From: Phyllostachys edulis
Taxonomy: Eukaryota > Streptophyta > Magnoliopsida > Poales > Poaceae
Length of the DNA stretch: 64,000 bases
Direction of reading: 5' to 3'
Assembly (NCBI GenBank): GCA_036346405.1
Contig: CM070568.1
Coordinates: forward strand, 34,816,820 to 34,880,819
How positions within the stretch are numbered: the stretch's first letter is position 1; each line of letters opens with the position of its first letter. Of this stretch, positions 22,454 to 34,700 are shown in pieces. A program made the position numbers and the translations under genes. The notes under the pieces are model-generated. The model saw only the letters and a program-made list of their open reading frames with translations. It searched no databases and was not told the origin of the DNA.

Positions 22454-24078
22454 TGAAAGCATCTAGGCCCCTAAAAATTGTTTTGGTAATTAATGACAAT
22501 ATGTGAATATGGGATTAACATGTTTATTGAGTATTTACAAGGTTAAATCCCATCGGTGAACGTGTTGATGCAAAGTGGCATTCAAATGGACTACATGAAG
22601 ATCTTTTGGCTCAAAGACAAGGTACAAGTAGTCTAGGATCTCTTTTTTTTTCTATTTTACCGATCTAGGAGTTTTGGATGAAAGACCGGATTATAGGATA
22701 AACGTCGTACTATTAAGAGGGATCATGGCTAGTAGTTTGATAGCATATTCTTGTGCCATATGGATCAATTTAGGATCATACATGCATTTGAATCTAAAGT
22801 TGAAATTTAATTTGAAAAGTTCTAAGTGCTTCTGTCCAACATCTGTAGTACCGCAGTTATACTTGCGGTTGTACCGCTTGGTGCAGTATGACCGGACTTT
22901 ACTTGGCGGTAGTACCGCATTTGGAAGGGAACAGCTAATTAAGTGTTCAAACGGAACGACCGGGTCCTTGAACGGTCGTACCGCATCGCGGTCATTCCGT
23001 ATTTTAGTTGTTGGTTCAATAAAACCAGAAGCGTTGCAAATTGCCTCAGAATCTCTCATGGAAATCGGTCGTACCGCTCGTTACTAACGGTCGTACCGTT
23101 GTGCGGTCGTTCCGAAATTTGTGAGGCGGTTCAATAAAAACAGAACAAGTGCAAATCTGCTCAAAAAATCAATCTGAAAATCGGACGTTCCGCACTTAGG
23201 GAACGGTCATACCGGCCTGCGGTCATTCCGATTTTTATATGGCGGTACAAAAATTCCAGAACCATTGCAAATCTTAAGCCAATCGCGAAACCCTACAAAC
23301 GGTCGTACCGCTCGTAAACGGTACGATGCGGCCAATCGGATCGCACGTCTGCTGCGTTTACTGCGATCGTTCGGCGGGTGTCCAACGGCTAGTAATTCTT
23401 TTTTAGTAACTGTTCTAGCCGTTGGTCGTGCTTTCGATCGAAGTCTTGATCGTCACGCATATTATCTTCGCGGTCGTTCGATTTTGCTCGAATTCTTTGG
23501 TTTCGACTCCACGGTCATAATTGTTTGTGGGGCTTTAAATACCCCCCAACCGCTCAAGTCAAAATTTGCTTGTGCGCATTTGATATTCATAGAGCCTTGA
23601 GAGCCCTTGTATTCACTCAACACTCAAAACACTCTTGTGCATTCATTGTGAGCTTGTTGAGATACGTTCAAGTGCATTTATTCTCCTAGTTGATCCATGT
23701 GCACTTGAGTGCCGTCAAGAGAAGACCTTGGTCTATTACTCTTGGAGTGTTGCCGCACTCCTAGACGGTTGGAGGTGAAGCACGGTGATCTCTTCAAAGA
23801 AGATTGTGAAGAGGCCCGGTGCAAGCTTGTGAGTGGTTCGGTGTTCACCATCTCCGGCAAGTCTTCGATACCACGGGAAAAGCATCGTCATGTTTTTGTG
23901 GTTATCTCTAGTCTTTACTTTCCGCATTTATATTTCTAGCTTATTATTGTGATTGATTTGCTTAGCTAGAAGTATAACTTGTTTAGACTAAGTTATAAAT
24001 TGGCTAAATTGTTAAATTGTTAAAAAGTTTAAAAACCTCCTATTCACCCCCCTCTAGTCGGTTATCCTTGATCCTACA
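22454..24078 (+). repeat. Sirevirus 3' LTR
   Basis: 1625 bp, highly similar to 11184-12870. Relative to that copy it has extra palindromic array sequence (about 23180-23225). It lacks about 96 bp near 23855, where a CCGG occurs at the junction. Confidence 0.92.
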
Positions 24079-24083
24079 TCTGC

Positions 24084-24930
24084 AGATCCGCCTATGGAAG
24101 TGTTTCGTTCTCTCCTTGTTGTAGCTGAGTTCTTGCACTCAACAAGCCTGCATGCCAATCATGTATGACACATACGTTGGGACGACACTGTACAACAGAA
24201 ATCCTCACTTTTTTCAGGAACCACAACCAGCTGTCCGTGTTCTCGCTTTCAACGAAAGCGAATACCACAGGAAGAACCTGATTGTTCCCGTCCATCGTTA
24301 TTGCAGTCAGTATCTGGCTCTTGTACCACCCAGTCAGAAATGTGTCATTCACGCACAAGATTAGACGTCAGTGTCGGAATGCATTGATGCATGGACCAAA
24401 GGCAAAGAATGCTCACCGTAGGACCCTCTTATTAGCCTACTTCGGATGCGTAGAATCTTGAATGTCGGCATGAGTGCCGGGATTCCTGTCTTGTATGACT
24501 CGGAGTAGCCCGGAGAGGTTATGGTAGGAATCCTCAAATGTGCCGAACCTTGATTCCAATGCCTTCTGTTTTGTCCTCCAAGCCTTGACATAGCTGATTG
24601 TGTACTAGGACCTTATCTCAATCGCCCGAATGATGGATCGTGGCTCAAAATCTAGATTATCCACAATCTCACCATACATGAGGTTGGCGAGGAAGCCTGA
24701 TGACAGGTTCTGGTGGGACTACACTGACTCAACGACGACACATGTGTGAAGGACCACTATTGAGCACTTCCAGTAGGTGTCCCACTTAGGCTGAAATGTG
24801 TGCACTCGCCAAGGGCATCCCTCTATGTTGCACTTCACGTCGTAGAATCTTAGGTTAGATTTGTATTTCGTGAATGTCTTGCCAGACCGACATCGACCCG
24901 AATTTGATGACCTCCTACACGGTATCGACG
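24084..24930 (-). pseudogene. MULE-A transposase, middle part (MULE domain)
   Basis: On the minus strand: a zinc-finger-like block EGCPWRVHTFQPKWDTYWKC, the region FAFGPCINAFRH, then the catalytic start NDTFLTGWYKSQILTAITMD with the first DDE Asp, and VFAFVESENTDSWLWFLKKV. The motif VCVIHDWHAGLL carries the second Asp. Several stops interrupt the frame. The left end is the Sirevirus insertion site; the right end meets the Tat-type fragment. It matches 51700-52520 on the plus strand. Confidence 0.85.
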
Positions 24931-25813
24931 ATCGAATCGCCGATCTTATGAAAATAAAAAGAGGAAAATGGCGTAGAGTCTCCTAGGGAGAGAATGGGGT
25001 TGCTCTTTATTAATATGAACTGGGATTACAAGACTTGACTAGAGACTATCTCCAATTATCTTGAATGTATTGAATACTCTTGCTTGCTTCGTGTTTGCCT
25101 TACATTGTTCGATGTTGTGTGTCTGTGTCTCCTCATCCTCTGTGTTCCATCATTAAATAACTCCCAAAGAGGTGGCGATTACTCCTAGAAAAGACGTCCT
25201 TGATGAAACGTTACAACTGGTCGAAGGTTTAAGGCGATTAACAATGTGCTAATCGCCTTGCGGTTAAATATTTGTGAGACACTTAACCATAAGGTGGTTT
25301 ATCGTCGAGTCTTGTATATCATCGTAAGGTATGGAGCGTTTACGTGCGTGTTCCATTCATCATACTGATTAATGATGCTGTTCATAGCATTTCCGAAGCG
25401 GCTACGGTGGAACCTAGTCCCACCAGAGGTACCCATCGTGTAACCTTTGGAATCCTTACGACCAGTGAGGTCGTTAGCCTTAGGGGTTACGACCATGAAG
25501 ACGTATGGTCTTTTATGTATTTAAATTAATACATAGAGGTTTTAATCCTCGTCAGCTAGCCCCTGAACTTTAAATGAACAGGTCGTGTGAACGCCTTCTT
25601 CCGATGAATTCGTATCGGGCAGACCCCTATTTAATGTCGTGACATTCAAGGTGGTTTGTGTTCATTTTTAAAGTTGAGAACTTGCCTTGGGAACTGAAGA
25701 GTTTCTCTGTCCGTTGGGCGAAAAAGAAGCTTTTTGCCATTCAAACTTTTATGGATAACCTCCGATCTTAATTTGAAAGACCCGAGGCTATAAAATCCCC
25801 ATCGCTAGACCTT

Positions 25814-27083
25814 TTGGATTCTTTATGCTTCCAGATCCCCCTTTCTGATCTCTTTTACCCAGACAAAAAATCTTCGTCCTTCTTTTCTTGTTCTTCCGAC
25901 CACAAAAATCTCCTGCGAGATCTACTCATCCTCAAGGATTTTCATCATGTCGAGCAAATCACAAAGTGGTTGCCGTCGGATTTGAGCAAGAAAAAGCTTG
26001 AAGCTTTTTAGAAGATTGGGATGCTTCCGGACAAGAATTTGATCAGATGGAGATCGGCATTTGGAGAGCATTTCCCAAGTCGCGAAGATGAGGAAATTCC
26101 TGTTTTCCTCGCCTACATCGAATGTGGGCTGAGATTGCCAGTACACAAATTCCTTCTCCGTGTTCTTGAATTCTACGGGGTGGAATTGGTGAATTTGGCT
26201 CTAAATTCCATCGCCAACATCAGCATCTTCACATATTTGTGTGAAGCATACCTGGGATTGCCTCCAAGTTTGAGACTCTTCAGGTATTTCTACCGAATGG
26301 TAATGGGGAAAACCACGGATACTCCCGGGGAATGTACATTGCGTCTTCACGACGGGAAGGCCAATGAGTACATCCATATGTACTCGAAGTCCTCGTGGTC
26401 GTCATGGAAGAAGAAATGGTTCTATATGACGGTTACGAGGGATGACGGCCTCTATTTCACCGGGATGAGAGCAACTGAAAATCCCAAATAGAGAAAGACC
26501 GTGGAGAAGATAGGAGTGGTCGGGCGATTGGCGGATGCCATCTACGACCTGCGAGTCAAGGGCTTGACCTCTTGGCACGTGGTGAGAGATTTCACTGAGC
26601 GCCAAATTAGCCCACTAAAGCTTTGGACTCACTCCCTGATTTGGTCCATTGGTCGTGATGAAGCTATCTCAGGAGGTGGTAAGTCTTTGAGATAACTCCG
26701 ACCAGTATTTTCATTTGATTAATGTACTACCTTAAAACATGTTCATGTCTTATTTTCTCTCTTCTTTTGAAGCTCTTTCTCCTGAGGAAGTTAGAGAAAG
26801 GATCAGTGATCTGCAGCGAGAACTGGAGAAAAGGCCGGATTCCCGAGATCTTGGCCATAGCCCTAAGAAGAGAGCAACAAGGCTTAAGGTAAAAAAAAAT
26901 CTCTTTTATCATGCATATATATATTCTCCGATCAGATTTTTGATCATGCTCTACTTTTGTAGCTAGTCGGGTTGCAAATCACACAAACTGGTGAGGCTAA
27001 ACATCCCACCATTGTTCCAACCGATTCGTGCCCAGATGCACTGGAAGAGGATGAATCTCCAGAGGTAATGTAACATTTCATAA

Positions 27084-27130
<47 letters not shown>

Positions 27131-28858
27131 TAGGATAAAGATTTCATCACCTAACCCAATTCATTTGTTGGTTTAGGTGGAGAAGGTCAAAGGCCACCGG
27201 TCTTGTGACTCACGGAGGTTGTTGATTTTCAGCACTCGGCCGTTGATTTAACGGACAGCTTGTTATGGAACAAGCGGTATGGAGGTGGTGAAAGCACTCC
27301 GCCCGACCGAGATGATCAGGGCGTGACTCTTGACGAGCCGATCGAGGATATCGCTTCGACATTCTCGTGGATAATGCAATGACTTGGCCAATCTGCTTGG
27401 GTTGAAACCGGCAAGGTCAGAAGAAAAGAAAAGGAAAGGAGACGGTACAGATTTTACTCTTCCACGTTTCGAAGTCAAATCCCGAAAATTAACTAGGTAC
27501 GCTCAAATGAAAGTGGTCGTATAAGTGCATACCTTTAACAATTTCTTGATGATTTGATGCCCCCTCTTTTTTTAAACTTCCCTTCTTTGTTTGGTATAGG
27601 TTTTCTGGCGTTCCGGTCGTTTTCGACCAGATTCCTTCTAAGGACCAGGTACTTGAAGAGGTCCATGAGCGCACCACTTCGAGAAAGGGTGTCGGAGAAG
27701 CCCCCGAGCAGGCGTCAAGGCCAACAGCTTGAGTTGGAACCATTGGTGGTTCTAACTCCTTCATGAGGGTAGATGCTCCTAAAGGCCCTCAACGAGTTCC
27801 GACCATTGTTGGTAATTCTCCTCAACCTGACAAGTTCCTTTTAGCCCCGATTCATCGAGGATAAGGAGCTTGACGAGGCATGGAGAAAAATATCGGATCA
27901 TCAAATCAAAATGCATCCTGATTCCATATTTGGTGGATATAACGATTTGGCGATCCGGGTAAGTATCTACGACCAGTTTCATAATCTCTCCAAAAAAAGT
28001 CTTTTAAAGAGAATTTTTAAAGAGGAAAATGCCATTCTAGCAAAGATATGGTCGAGAATTTTGTCTTTGTGGTCTGAGGACTAACCCAGCGGATTAAAGA
28101 CTTAGAGCAGAAACACTCCGATTTAGAAAGTAAAAAACTTCCCCTTAGCCTTTTTCTTTCTTCAATGCTTTGCCCTTTGCTAATTATTCTCCCTTATCAT
28201 ATTTGATAGATTTGGAGAAAATAAAAGAAGAGATCCTGGCTGAGAAAGCCAAGACAGCCCTGCTTGAAGAAGAAATCAAAGCTAAGGACCGGTCGATCGC
28301 CGAGGCTACGACCAACAAGGAAGATCTTAACAAGAAAATTGAAGGTAATAGGTCGTAAACTTGACTTATTATCTTCCTCCAATTATTTTTGTGCTTATCA
28401 CCTATTTTACTCTTGCGAGCAAAAAACAAGTTTTGAGCAGAGTAGAAAAGACTCAAATTTGAGCAAGATAAGGAGGCGCTCTCGCTCAAAGTCTAGATGA
28501 AAAGATCGTATTTTTGAACAAGATGATCTTTGATATGGGATCGTGGTCAAGCACGCCTACCCTAAGAGATCCAGTAGAGAAAATAAACTACTTGGGTCAA
28601 CTTCTAGAGGATCTTAATACTCTGCTCAAGACTACTTGGAAGAACTATGCCTAGGCCATGAAAACAGGCGTTGCTAGTGGAGTTAGTTTTGCTTTGGCAA
28701 AACTGAAAGCTTCCGACCCCTCCATTGATTTCCAAGTTGTTGAAGATGACTTCAACTGCCCACCTGAGGAGGCAACCAAGTTCATGGAAGAAGTCAAGCC
28801 ACTCGGAGATAAAGTAGTAGAGGAGATGGAGGTCGGATCCCCATCAAGCAGTAATTAG
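25814..28858 (+). pseudogene. antisense ORF of the Tat-type element ('putative gypsy type transposon' domain)
   Basis: Plus-strand reading segments at 25814-26011, 26021-26491, 26501-26695, 26760-26890, 28200-28358 and 28658-28858 together resemble the grass family annotated as putative gypsy type transposon. The best block is DEEIPVFLAYIECGLRLPVH followed by KFLLRVLEFYGVELVNLALN and LCEAYLGLPPSLRLFRYFYR. The middle is a charged coiled coil (KEEILAEKAKTALLEEEIKA), and the end has the SFALAKLKASDP and FMEEVKPLGDKVVEEME blocks. Some gaps may be introns, but stops at 26009 and 26489 indicate decay. Function is unknown in all relatives. Confidence 0.65.
27085..27125. repeat. (AT)n microsatellite
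   Basis: About twenty uninterrupted AT units in a non-coding gap of the antisense ORF region. Confidence 0.95.
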
Positions 28859-28879
28859 TCTGGGAATATTTCCAGAGTA

Positions 28880-29880
28880 GACTCCTGCAAAAAGTGTAAA
28901 AATATTGAATATGTGTAAAACTTACCTTTTATGTCATTAACAATGCCTTTGTTTTATCCTGTTTGACTCTCTTTTTTTTTAATTCTCACACACCCCTAGC
29001 CCTCGACTGCTTTATAGTAGAAGAACTTTACTATACAAGCAGGTAGCCAAGAAAGAGAACAAAAGTCGAAACCATCATTTTGAAGGTATGTGCCGATATG
29101 AAGTCAAAACTGATCGTAGTAATACTTGGAAATCATTATGGTCGGAACCAGCTTATGACTTCGCTTAGTTATAGATCTTTGTTTGTCATGATCAAAATAC
29201 CAATCAAAAGTTATATATGGTTGGATAAGAGACTTTGTTATTTGACATAAGAAGAAATGTAAAAATGAATGCAACAAATTATAAGTGAACTTTGTTTATA
29301 TCTATTATCCTAAAGTCTGGTCGGAAGGAATGCTTTAGATATGAAATCATATATCATATTTCGTGAAACGTGTTCAAACTCTCTATCCGACTGGTAGCGA
29401 GGATCATAAGAAAAGAACCGTCTCTAGGAAGCTCCTTCCAGTGGGCAGGACCACGTGCGAAAAAGGAGAGACTTCGACTAGGAGGCTTTCCGTGTCCCAA
29501 CCAGTAGCCAGACAAGAGCAGAGCAGAATTTTAAAATAATGAAATATAACCTTCATAATCTTAGGCATATCGTTCAGTATGGAAAGTTATTTGTACGATG
29601 CTCTGATTACTCAGGTATTCCCTTAAGAAAAGAGTTTTTGTCACGCGTGGAAAAAATGCTCACGACTAGGACAAATACGGCGTATGACTTAGAAGTCGTT
29701 GCCATAGAGTAATAGAGATCCTTTGAAAGGATATCGGAGAGAAAATTGTCTTCTCCGACCAGTTGAAATTAACAATCATGAACGACCAGTCTATAGGTAT
29801 ATATATATAAGCAAGGTTACTTTTTTTTTGGAGAATAAATGAATTTATTGAAATTGAAAGAAATGAAAGAAAGTAAGTAA
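28880..29880. other. non-coding spacer of the Tat-type element
   Basis: This lies between the end of the plus-strand antisense ORF and the integrase C-terminus. It contains repeated GGTCGGA/CGACCAG words typical of this element but no reading frame of note. Confidence 0.5.
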
Positions 29881-29883
29881 TAA

Positions 29884-30545
29884 TTAAACATAGAACTTAC
29901 GCAATTGATCAATGTTCCAAGAATTTGACAAAATTTGCCCGTCAGACATAGCCAGTCGTACGGAACTCGGTCTGTAACCGACCACAGTGTAAGGACCTTC
30001 CCACTTGGGGGAAAGTTTATTGCGATTTGCCTGGCTCTGAATTTTTCTGAGAACCAGATCACCTACAGCAAGGCTGCGAGGTTGCACCTTACGACTATGG
30101 TACCTTCGCATGGCTTGTTGGTAGACTGCTGATCGTACAAGGGCTTGGTTTCGTCGTTCTACAAGGAAATCGACGTCGTCGAGTCTTCGTTCATTCTGAT
30201 CGTAGTCGTTAAACCGATCAATTCGAGCAGAGCCGATTTTGAGTTCTGGAGGAAGCATGGCTTCAGCCCCGTAAACCAAAAAGAATGGTGTTTCACCGGT
30301 CGCACGACTGGTCGTGGTTCGAACGGCCCATAATACAAACGGGAGTTCTTGAACCCAAGCTCCTGACCATTTGATTAACTGGTCGAATACTCGGCGTTTG
30401 ATCCCTTCCATAATGATACCATTGGCTCACTCAACTGCTCCGTTGCTCTGTGGATGAGCAACAGAAGCAAAATGAACTTTTACACCAAGTTCATCGCAGA
30501 ATTCTTGAAATTGACTGCTAGAGAACTGGGCGCCATGCATACATA
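29884..30545 (-). pseudogene. gypsy integrase, C-terminal half
   Basis: The frame reads through FQEFCDELGVKVHFASVAHP, then an in-frame stop (near 30430), then ELPFVLWAVRTTTSRATGET, PFFLVYGAEAMLPPEL and the C-terminal SPKWEGPYTVVGY block. This is the Ty3/gypsy integrase end of the Tat type. The catalytic N-terminal half is absent at the junction with the MULE N-terminal piece. Confidence 0.82.
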
Positions 30546-30569
30546 TGACTGCCATAACTTTGTTCCCTT

Positions 30570-30839
30570 CAACTGCACTAACTCACACCCAATTGTGGGC
30601 TATGCTGCTCTGGGAGGGGGGGGCAAGGCAACTCAATCTCCGATCATACACATTATGGCCCACTTGGAATGTGTGAAAAAAAACAATCGCATCACAGTGC
30701 CCCATGTACGTCCCTCTACTCTTGGCAGGGGCACGGTCACCGATTGGAAATTATACAAATAAATCCCCTCGGGACTCTCCAGAATAGTCCCCGAACCGTA
30801 GTAAATTTTGAAATCGGTAATGTCTGACATATTTGACAC
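30570..30839 (-). pseudogene. MULE-A transposase, N-terminal part
   Basis: On the minus strand from ATG 30839: SDITDFKIYYGSGTILESP and LYNFQSVTVPLPRVEGRTWG. This is the N-terminal fold seen in plant MULE transposases of the PMD-associated type. The frame stops at 30633. Upstream (30840-31110) is the leader, homologous to 51175-51398 in the second MULE copy. Confidence 0.65.
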
Positions 30840-31111
30840 ACTACACCATAAAGAACATTTTCACGATTAACCACATATCTAAAACTAGACTACCCATCGA
30901 AAAGTATTACGTACAACATACTCTACTACGTAACCGTACATCTAAAACTATGTAATCCATTCGGTTAAAAAAATATCTGATAGGTGGGCAACTGGACGAG
31001 CAGCGCTTCGCTAGTTTCTCTACTCCTCTCCCTTCCCCCTTCTCTTTTTTCTGTATAAAAGTGAGTCATGTGCTGAATTTTAAGGTTTAAGGGTCTTTTA
31101 TAGGGGAAATG

Positions 31112-31256
31112 GATTCCTGTCGTCAGTTCAACTAGCGACAGGAATATTGTTCACTTTTGTCGCCAGTTGAACTAGCGACAGGGAGTTGGACCGACGACAA
31201 GGAGGCAACAGGGTCCCTATCGCCAGTTGAACCTGTCGCCAATTCAAACGGCGATA
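31112..31256. repeat. quasi-palindrome array at the MULE-A 5' end
   Basis: Several units of the form CTGTCG(C/T)CAGTT(C/G)AACT(A/G)GCGACAG occur in tandem, each nearly its own reverse complement. The same motif occurs at 9401-9456, 51076-51170 and 54925-55057. Confidence 0.8.
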
Positions 31257-31361
31257 TGGACCTAGTTTTGTAATTTTTAGGGCAACTATTTGTTTTTTAA
31301 TTATCTTTTAAAATAATATTATTTTAAAAAAAAATTCAAAAAACAATGGCACATCAATTTT

Positions 31362-31719
31362 TGTTACGATCCTCTTAATAGTTCTCCAACAATAATAACC
31401 ATACAAGAGGTTCTTCGGGAAAGAAAAGGGGATTCAGGAGAAGAACAGGGCAGGAATAGAACAGAAGCAGGTTGGGGAATAGAGAGTTCTTTCTGTAGTG
31501 TCTTTTTCGATGCCCCTACAGCCAACAACTCATACTGCTTTATCCCCCTCGCCAACACCCAGCCTGGCAGGTGGGCCTCCTACTCCAACAACCTGGGCTA
31601 GCTCCAACTCAACGCACCCAATCTTCCTTCGGATACCGACTGCTGGGCCTTCTACTCCTCTTGTCGAACTGTTCACCGCTATCCGAGTATTGCCGCCGAC
31701 ATCGCATCCCTATGTAACA
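31362..31719 (-). repeat. chromovirus 3' LTR
   Basis: 358 bp, closely similar to 40673-41034. On its inner side the minus strand carries the purine tract GAAGAAGGAGAA. Confidence 0.9.
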
Positions 31720-31783
31720 TTCTCCTTCTTCGCCATTCTGGCTTGCCTCGTGATTTACTCTCTCAGGAAATACTAGGAGAGGT

Positions 31784-34700
31784 CTCTCAGGACCTCCTAG
31801 GGAGGTCCGACAGGACCACCCGAAGGTCTGGGAGGTCCTCCGAGTATGTCTTGAGAGGAGGCCCGCCAGGACCTCCCAGGGGATCTCAAAGACCTCCTGG
31901 AGGTCTGGCCTTTGTGCACTAAGCTAGTCCCAGGAACAAGAGCACATGGTACTGGACAAAAGATGAAGCAGACAAATTAACATATGTTAAACAAAGACCT
32001 TATGGTCAAGGTTTCTTACAGAGGTTTGCCAGCTAGGGCTTACAAAAACCGACGAAAAGAAACCTTTACAGCAAAAATGCATAACGTAAGGAGCCATCCG
32101 GCAAGCCCACAGGCTGTTGAGTGGAGGACGTCCTAGCACGCTGGGTCATCAAAGAACTCCTCCTCGAAGAGGTTTGTGCTTCCCTGGAATTGATCATCTT
32201 CGCCACTACTCAAATAGAGGGCTTAAATCCATGAGTACGTTTGAATGTACTCAGCAAATCGCAGGGAACAATTATGCACATAATATTCATGCAATGGCTT
32301 GACCAAGGAGAGTTGTAGGGTTAGTTTGCCGAAAGCAAGATTTAACAGGAAATAAACATAAATAGATTGCAAGGCTCAAGTTAAAACAATAATACATAGA
32401 TACATTTGTTTGAAAAGGAGGGAGGAGAGCACCAACTCACTTCCAAAAACCACTCGTGGGAGGTCTGGCCGCACCCACGCCCAAGACCACTCCCACGACC
32501 ACTCTGGAGCACCCACTCTAGAGTTCCCAAAGACCTTCCTAGGGCTCCAATACCTCCTCTAAGCACCCACTCAGGAGCAATCTTGGACCACCCTAAGGTT
32601 CAAAAGAGCACCACGACCAACCATGGACATCACGAGCATTCGGAGCCACCCAGAACACTCGCCGATATCCATGGTCAACCGTGGACCACAAATTTTTATA
32701 AAAGTCTACCCCTTGCGCAATTTTCACCAGGCAATGTCCATGACCAAGGACTTGGCTATTTGAATAGATTTTTCACTCTGCAGAGGTGTACAACTTTACC
32801 CACAATTAACGACCTCTCTAGCGGGTCGGGTTCTCGTCGGAACCCTTGCTCACTTCCGAAGGTGAGCAGTCTAGAGAGCATGACAAGGCCTTTACAAAGC
32901 TTTGAACTGGCTCAGAGTCGCCCGCTAAGGTTTCGCAGATCCCCCTGCCGTTAATGGGTGCCCCTCTGCACCAAAGAATCAAGATGCTCCACCACAACAA
33001 ACCAAGCCAGCTCATTGCTAATTATTTGGCCCAGACCACCCCCATAAAATGGTCTTGTGCTTGCACGATAATACCTGGATCAACCGAACACAAAGTTAAG
33101 TCCTTAATCCACTCAGGCAAGACAACCTCATCCCAGTGTGTGCATGGCACCCCCCTTTACTGCACGAACACTTGCCCGAGTGTGAAAACATTTCAGGTTC
33201 AACCCAGCCAAAGACCACCCTGGTCTTAGCGCAACAAATTTTAGCAAGAGTGGCATCGCACCACAATCAATACAATTGCGGCAAAGAAGACTCTCACCGC
33301 TCAATAGTGGCACCAACCACAGTTCTATAGTTCAATTAGTCAAGATTATTAATGATGAAGCATGATTCTCAAGACCCACGGTTCTAAAGCAAGGCTAAGC
33401 ATAAACATACGGTCCCATGTTGGCAATATCAAGCGATACCAACTAAAATTACCCATTCTAAGGTGTCCAAGGGAATCATGTCAACATGTTGAGTACAATC
33501 ATCCAAGGAGGCATAATGTCAAGTGGGATATAGCTACTGCCCAAAACATTTCTTATAAAAGTAGCCATGCATGATAATGTAAAACAACATATTTTTGAAA
33601 AGCTGGGTTCAACATGATCAAAGGTCTACGACTTGCCTTCGTTGAGCAGGGGTGAGCCTTCAGTAGAGACTGCCGGGTCCAAGTACTCCTCCTCGAACTC
33701 GGGATCTACACATACGTAAAGAACCAAATAAACAAGACAGCTCTCGACAAAAGAACTTAAAAGACTCAAAAGAACTTAAGCAAATCTCAAACAAAAACTA
33801 GAAAAGCAAGAGGTCTCAACGAGAGAGGAGGTCCAACCCGAAAGAGGGTGGTCTTTGCAAAAAGACCAAGACATGGCTGAGAGGCGATCATGGATGAGAG
33901 GGTGGTCTTTGCAAAAAGACTAGAAGGCGGCCATGAGCAGGAAGGTAATCTTTGCAAAAAGACCACAAGGGTGGTCTTCGCAGGAAGACCAGAAAAGACC
34001 AAGAGGTGGTCTTTGCCAAAAGAGGTACTAAGGAAAACACGACTATTCCACGTGGTCGTAAAAAGAACACGACCACGTAACGTAGTCGTGAGAAGAATAC
34101 AATCACACAAGGTGGTCGTATGAACAAGAAAAGATTAAGCACAAGAAAACTCATCAAAACCAAGAAAGAGACGGAAAAAAGGAGGAGATCGGAGGGACAA
34201 TTACGATGGAAGAGGATGGCACGGGCACTCCAGTGAACTCTTGGGGCAGCAGAACGGTGGCGCCGGCTCCGATGATCTTCTTGGTGATGAAGTGGTGGTG
34301 GCGCAGCTTCCTTGGGCACTTCTTGGAGAAGCTTCAAGCACAAGCTCAGAGAAAACTAGGCAAGAGCAAGGAAGCTAGGAAATGAGGAAAAAGGTGATGA
34401 AGGAAAGCATACATGGGCTATATATAGCTAGACAGGGAGGAGAAAAAGAGAGAGCCACGGGAAGGCTTGGAGACACATTGGTCAAGGGTAGGTGAAAAAC
34501 GAGGCAATGATAAGTCCGGGTATGCCATCAAAAGGATCAACAAAGTACCCCAAAAGTGACCGCATTAAATGCGCTTAAGGCTTCAGAGGTGGAGGAATTG
34601 AGAAAGTGAGTTGGACAGACTAGTGGGGCCAGTCAAACTCGGCGGACAGATCAGTCAAAGAGGTGGCGTCAGCCGCAAGGGTGGTTTTTGCAAAAAGACC

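Larger units (their letters stand above)
11184..24078 (+). mobile_element. Sirevirus-type Ty1/copia retrotransposon, complete but decayed
   Basis: The LTRs are 11184-12870 and 22454-24078, each starting TGAAAGCATC and ending GATCCTACA. The target duplication TCTGC is at 11179-11183 and 24079-24083. Order inside: primer site, gag with two CCHC knuckles, protease, integrase, reverse transcriptase, RNase H, then a separate envelope-like ORF before the 3' LTR. The integrase-before-RT order makes it copia. Four AGGGGGAG tracts before the 3' LTR and CpG-rich palindromic arrays in the LTRs are known hallmarks of the Sirevirus genus. It is 12.9 kb long, enlarged by an insertion in gag. Frames are broken at several points, so it is not autonomous now. 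Confidence 0.93.
24930..30545 (-). mobile_element. 5'-truncated Tat-type Ty3/gypsy fragment with antisense ORF
   Basis: On the minus strand the fragment begins in the integrase core (about 30545), continues through the integrase C-terminus to 29884, then has about 3 kb with an ORF on the opposite strand (25814-28858), then a terminal segment (about 25554-24930) that may be the 3' LTR, starting TGACGAGG after a purine-rich AGGGGCTAGC. An antisense ORF between pol and the 3' LTR is characteristic of the Tat lineage (Grande and RIRE2-like). Gag, protease, RT and the 5' LTR are missing. It lies inside the MULE-A transposase gene. Exact ends are uncertain by tens of bases. Confidence 0.7.
9324..31337 (-). 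mobile_element. MULE-A: Mutator-like transposon split by two retrotransposons
   Basis: The terminal inverted repeats are 9324-9410 and 31252-31337. Both contain AATAATATTATTTTAAAAG, an ATAATTA block, AATAGTTGCCC and AAAATTAGGTCC-like sequence. Inside each end sit quasi-palindromes of the type CTGTCGCCA...TAGCGACAG. The transposase gene runs on the minus strand in three pieces: 30839-30570, 24930-24084 and 11183-10050. Removing the Sirevirus (11184-24083) and the Tat-type fragment (about 24930-30545) leaves about 3.5 kb, a normal size for a MULE. The flanking 9-mers are A-rich and inconclusive as target duplication. Confidence 0.8.

Noticed and set aside
25299..25529. Short frames on both strands in the possible Tat-type 3' LTR
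   Set aside because: No conserved motif; the position is consistent with LTR sequence.
31498..31776. 92-codon plus-strand frame rich in Pro/Thr/Ser
   Set aside because: It lies in the chromovirus LTR and is repeated in the other LTR at 40821-41012.
33787..34343. Minus-strand frames of 107 and 151 codons
   Set aside because: They consist of repeated KDYL/RPPL-like units from the GGTGGTCTTTGC repeats, a simple-repeat artefact.
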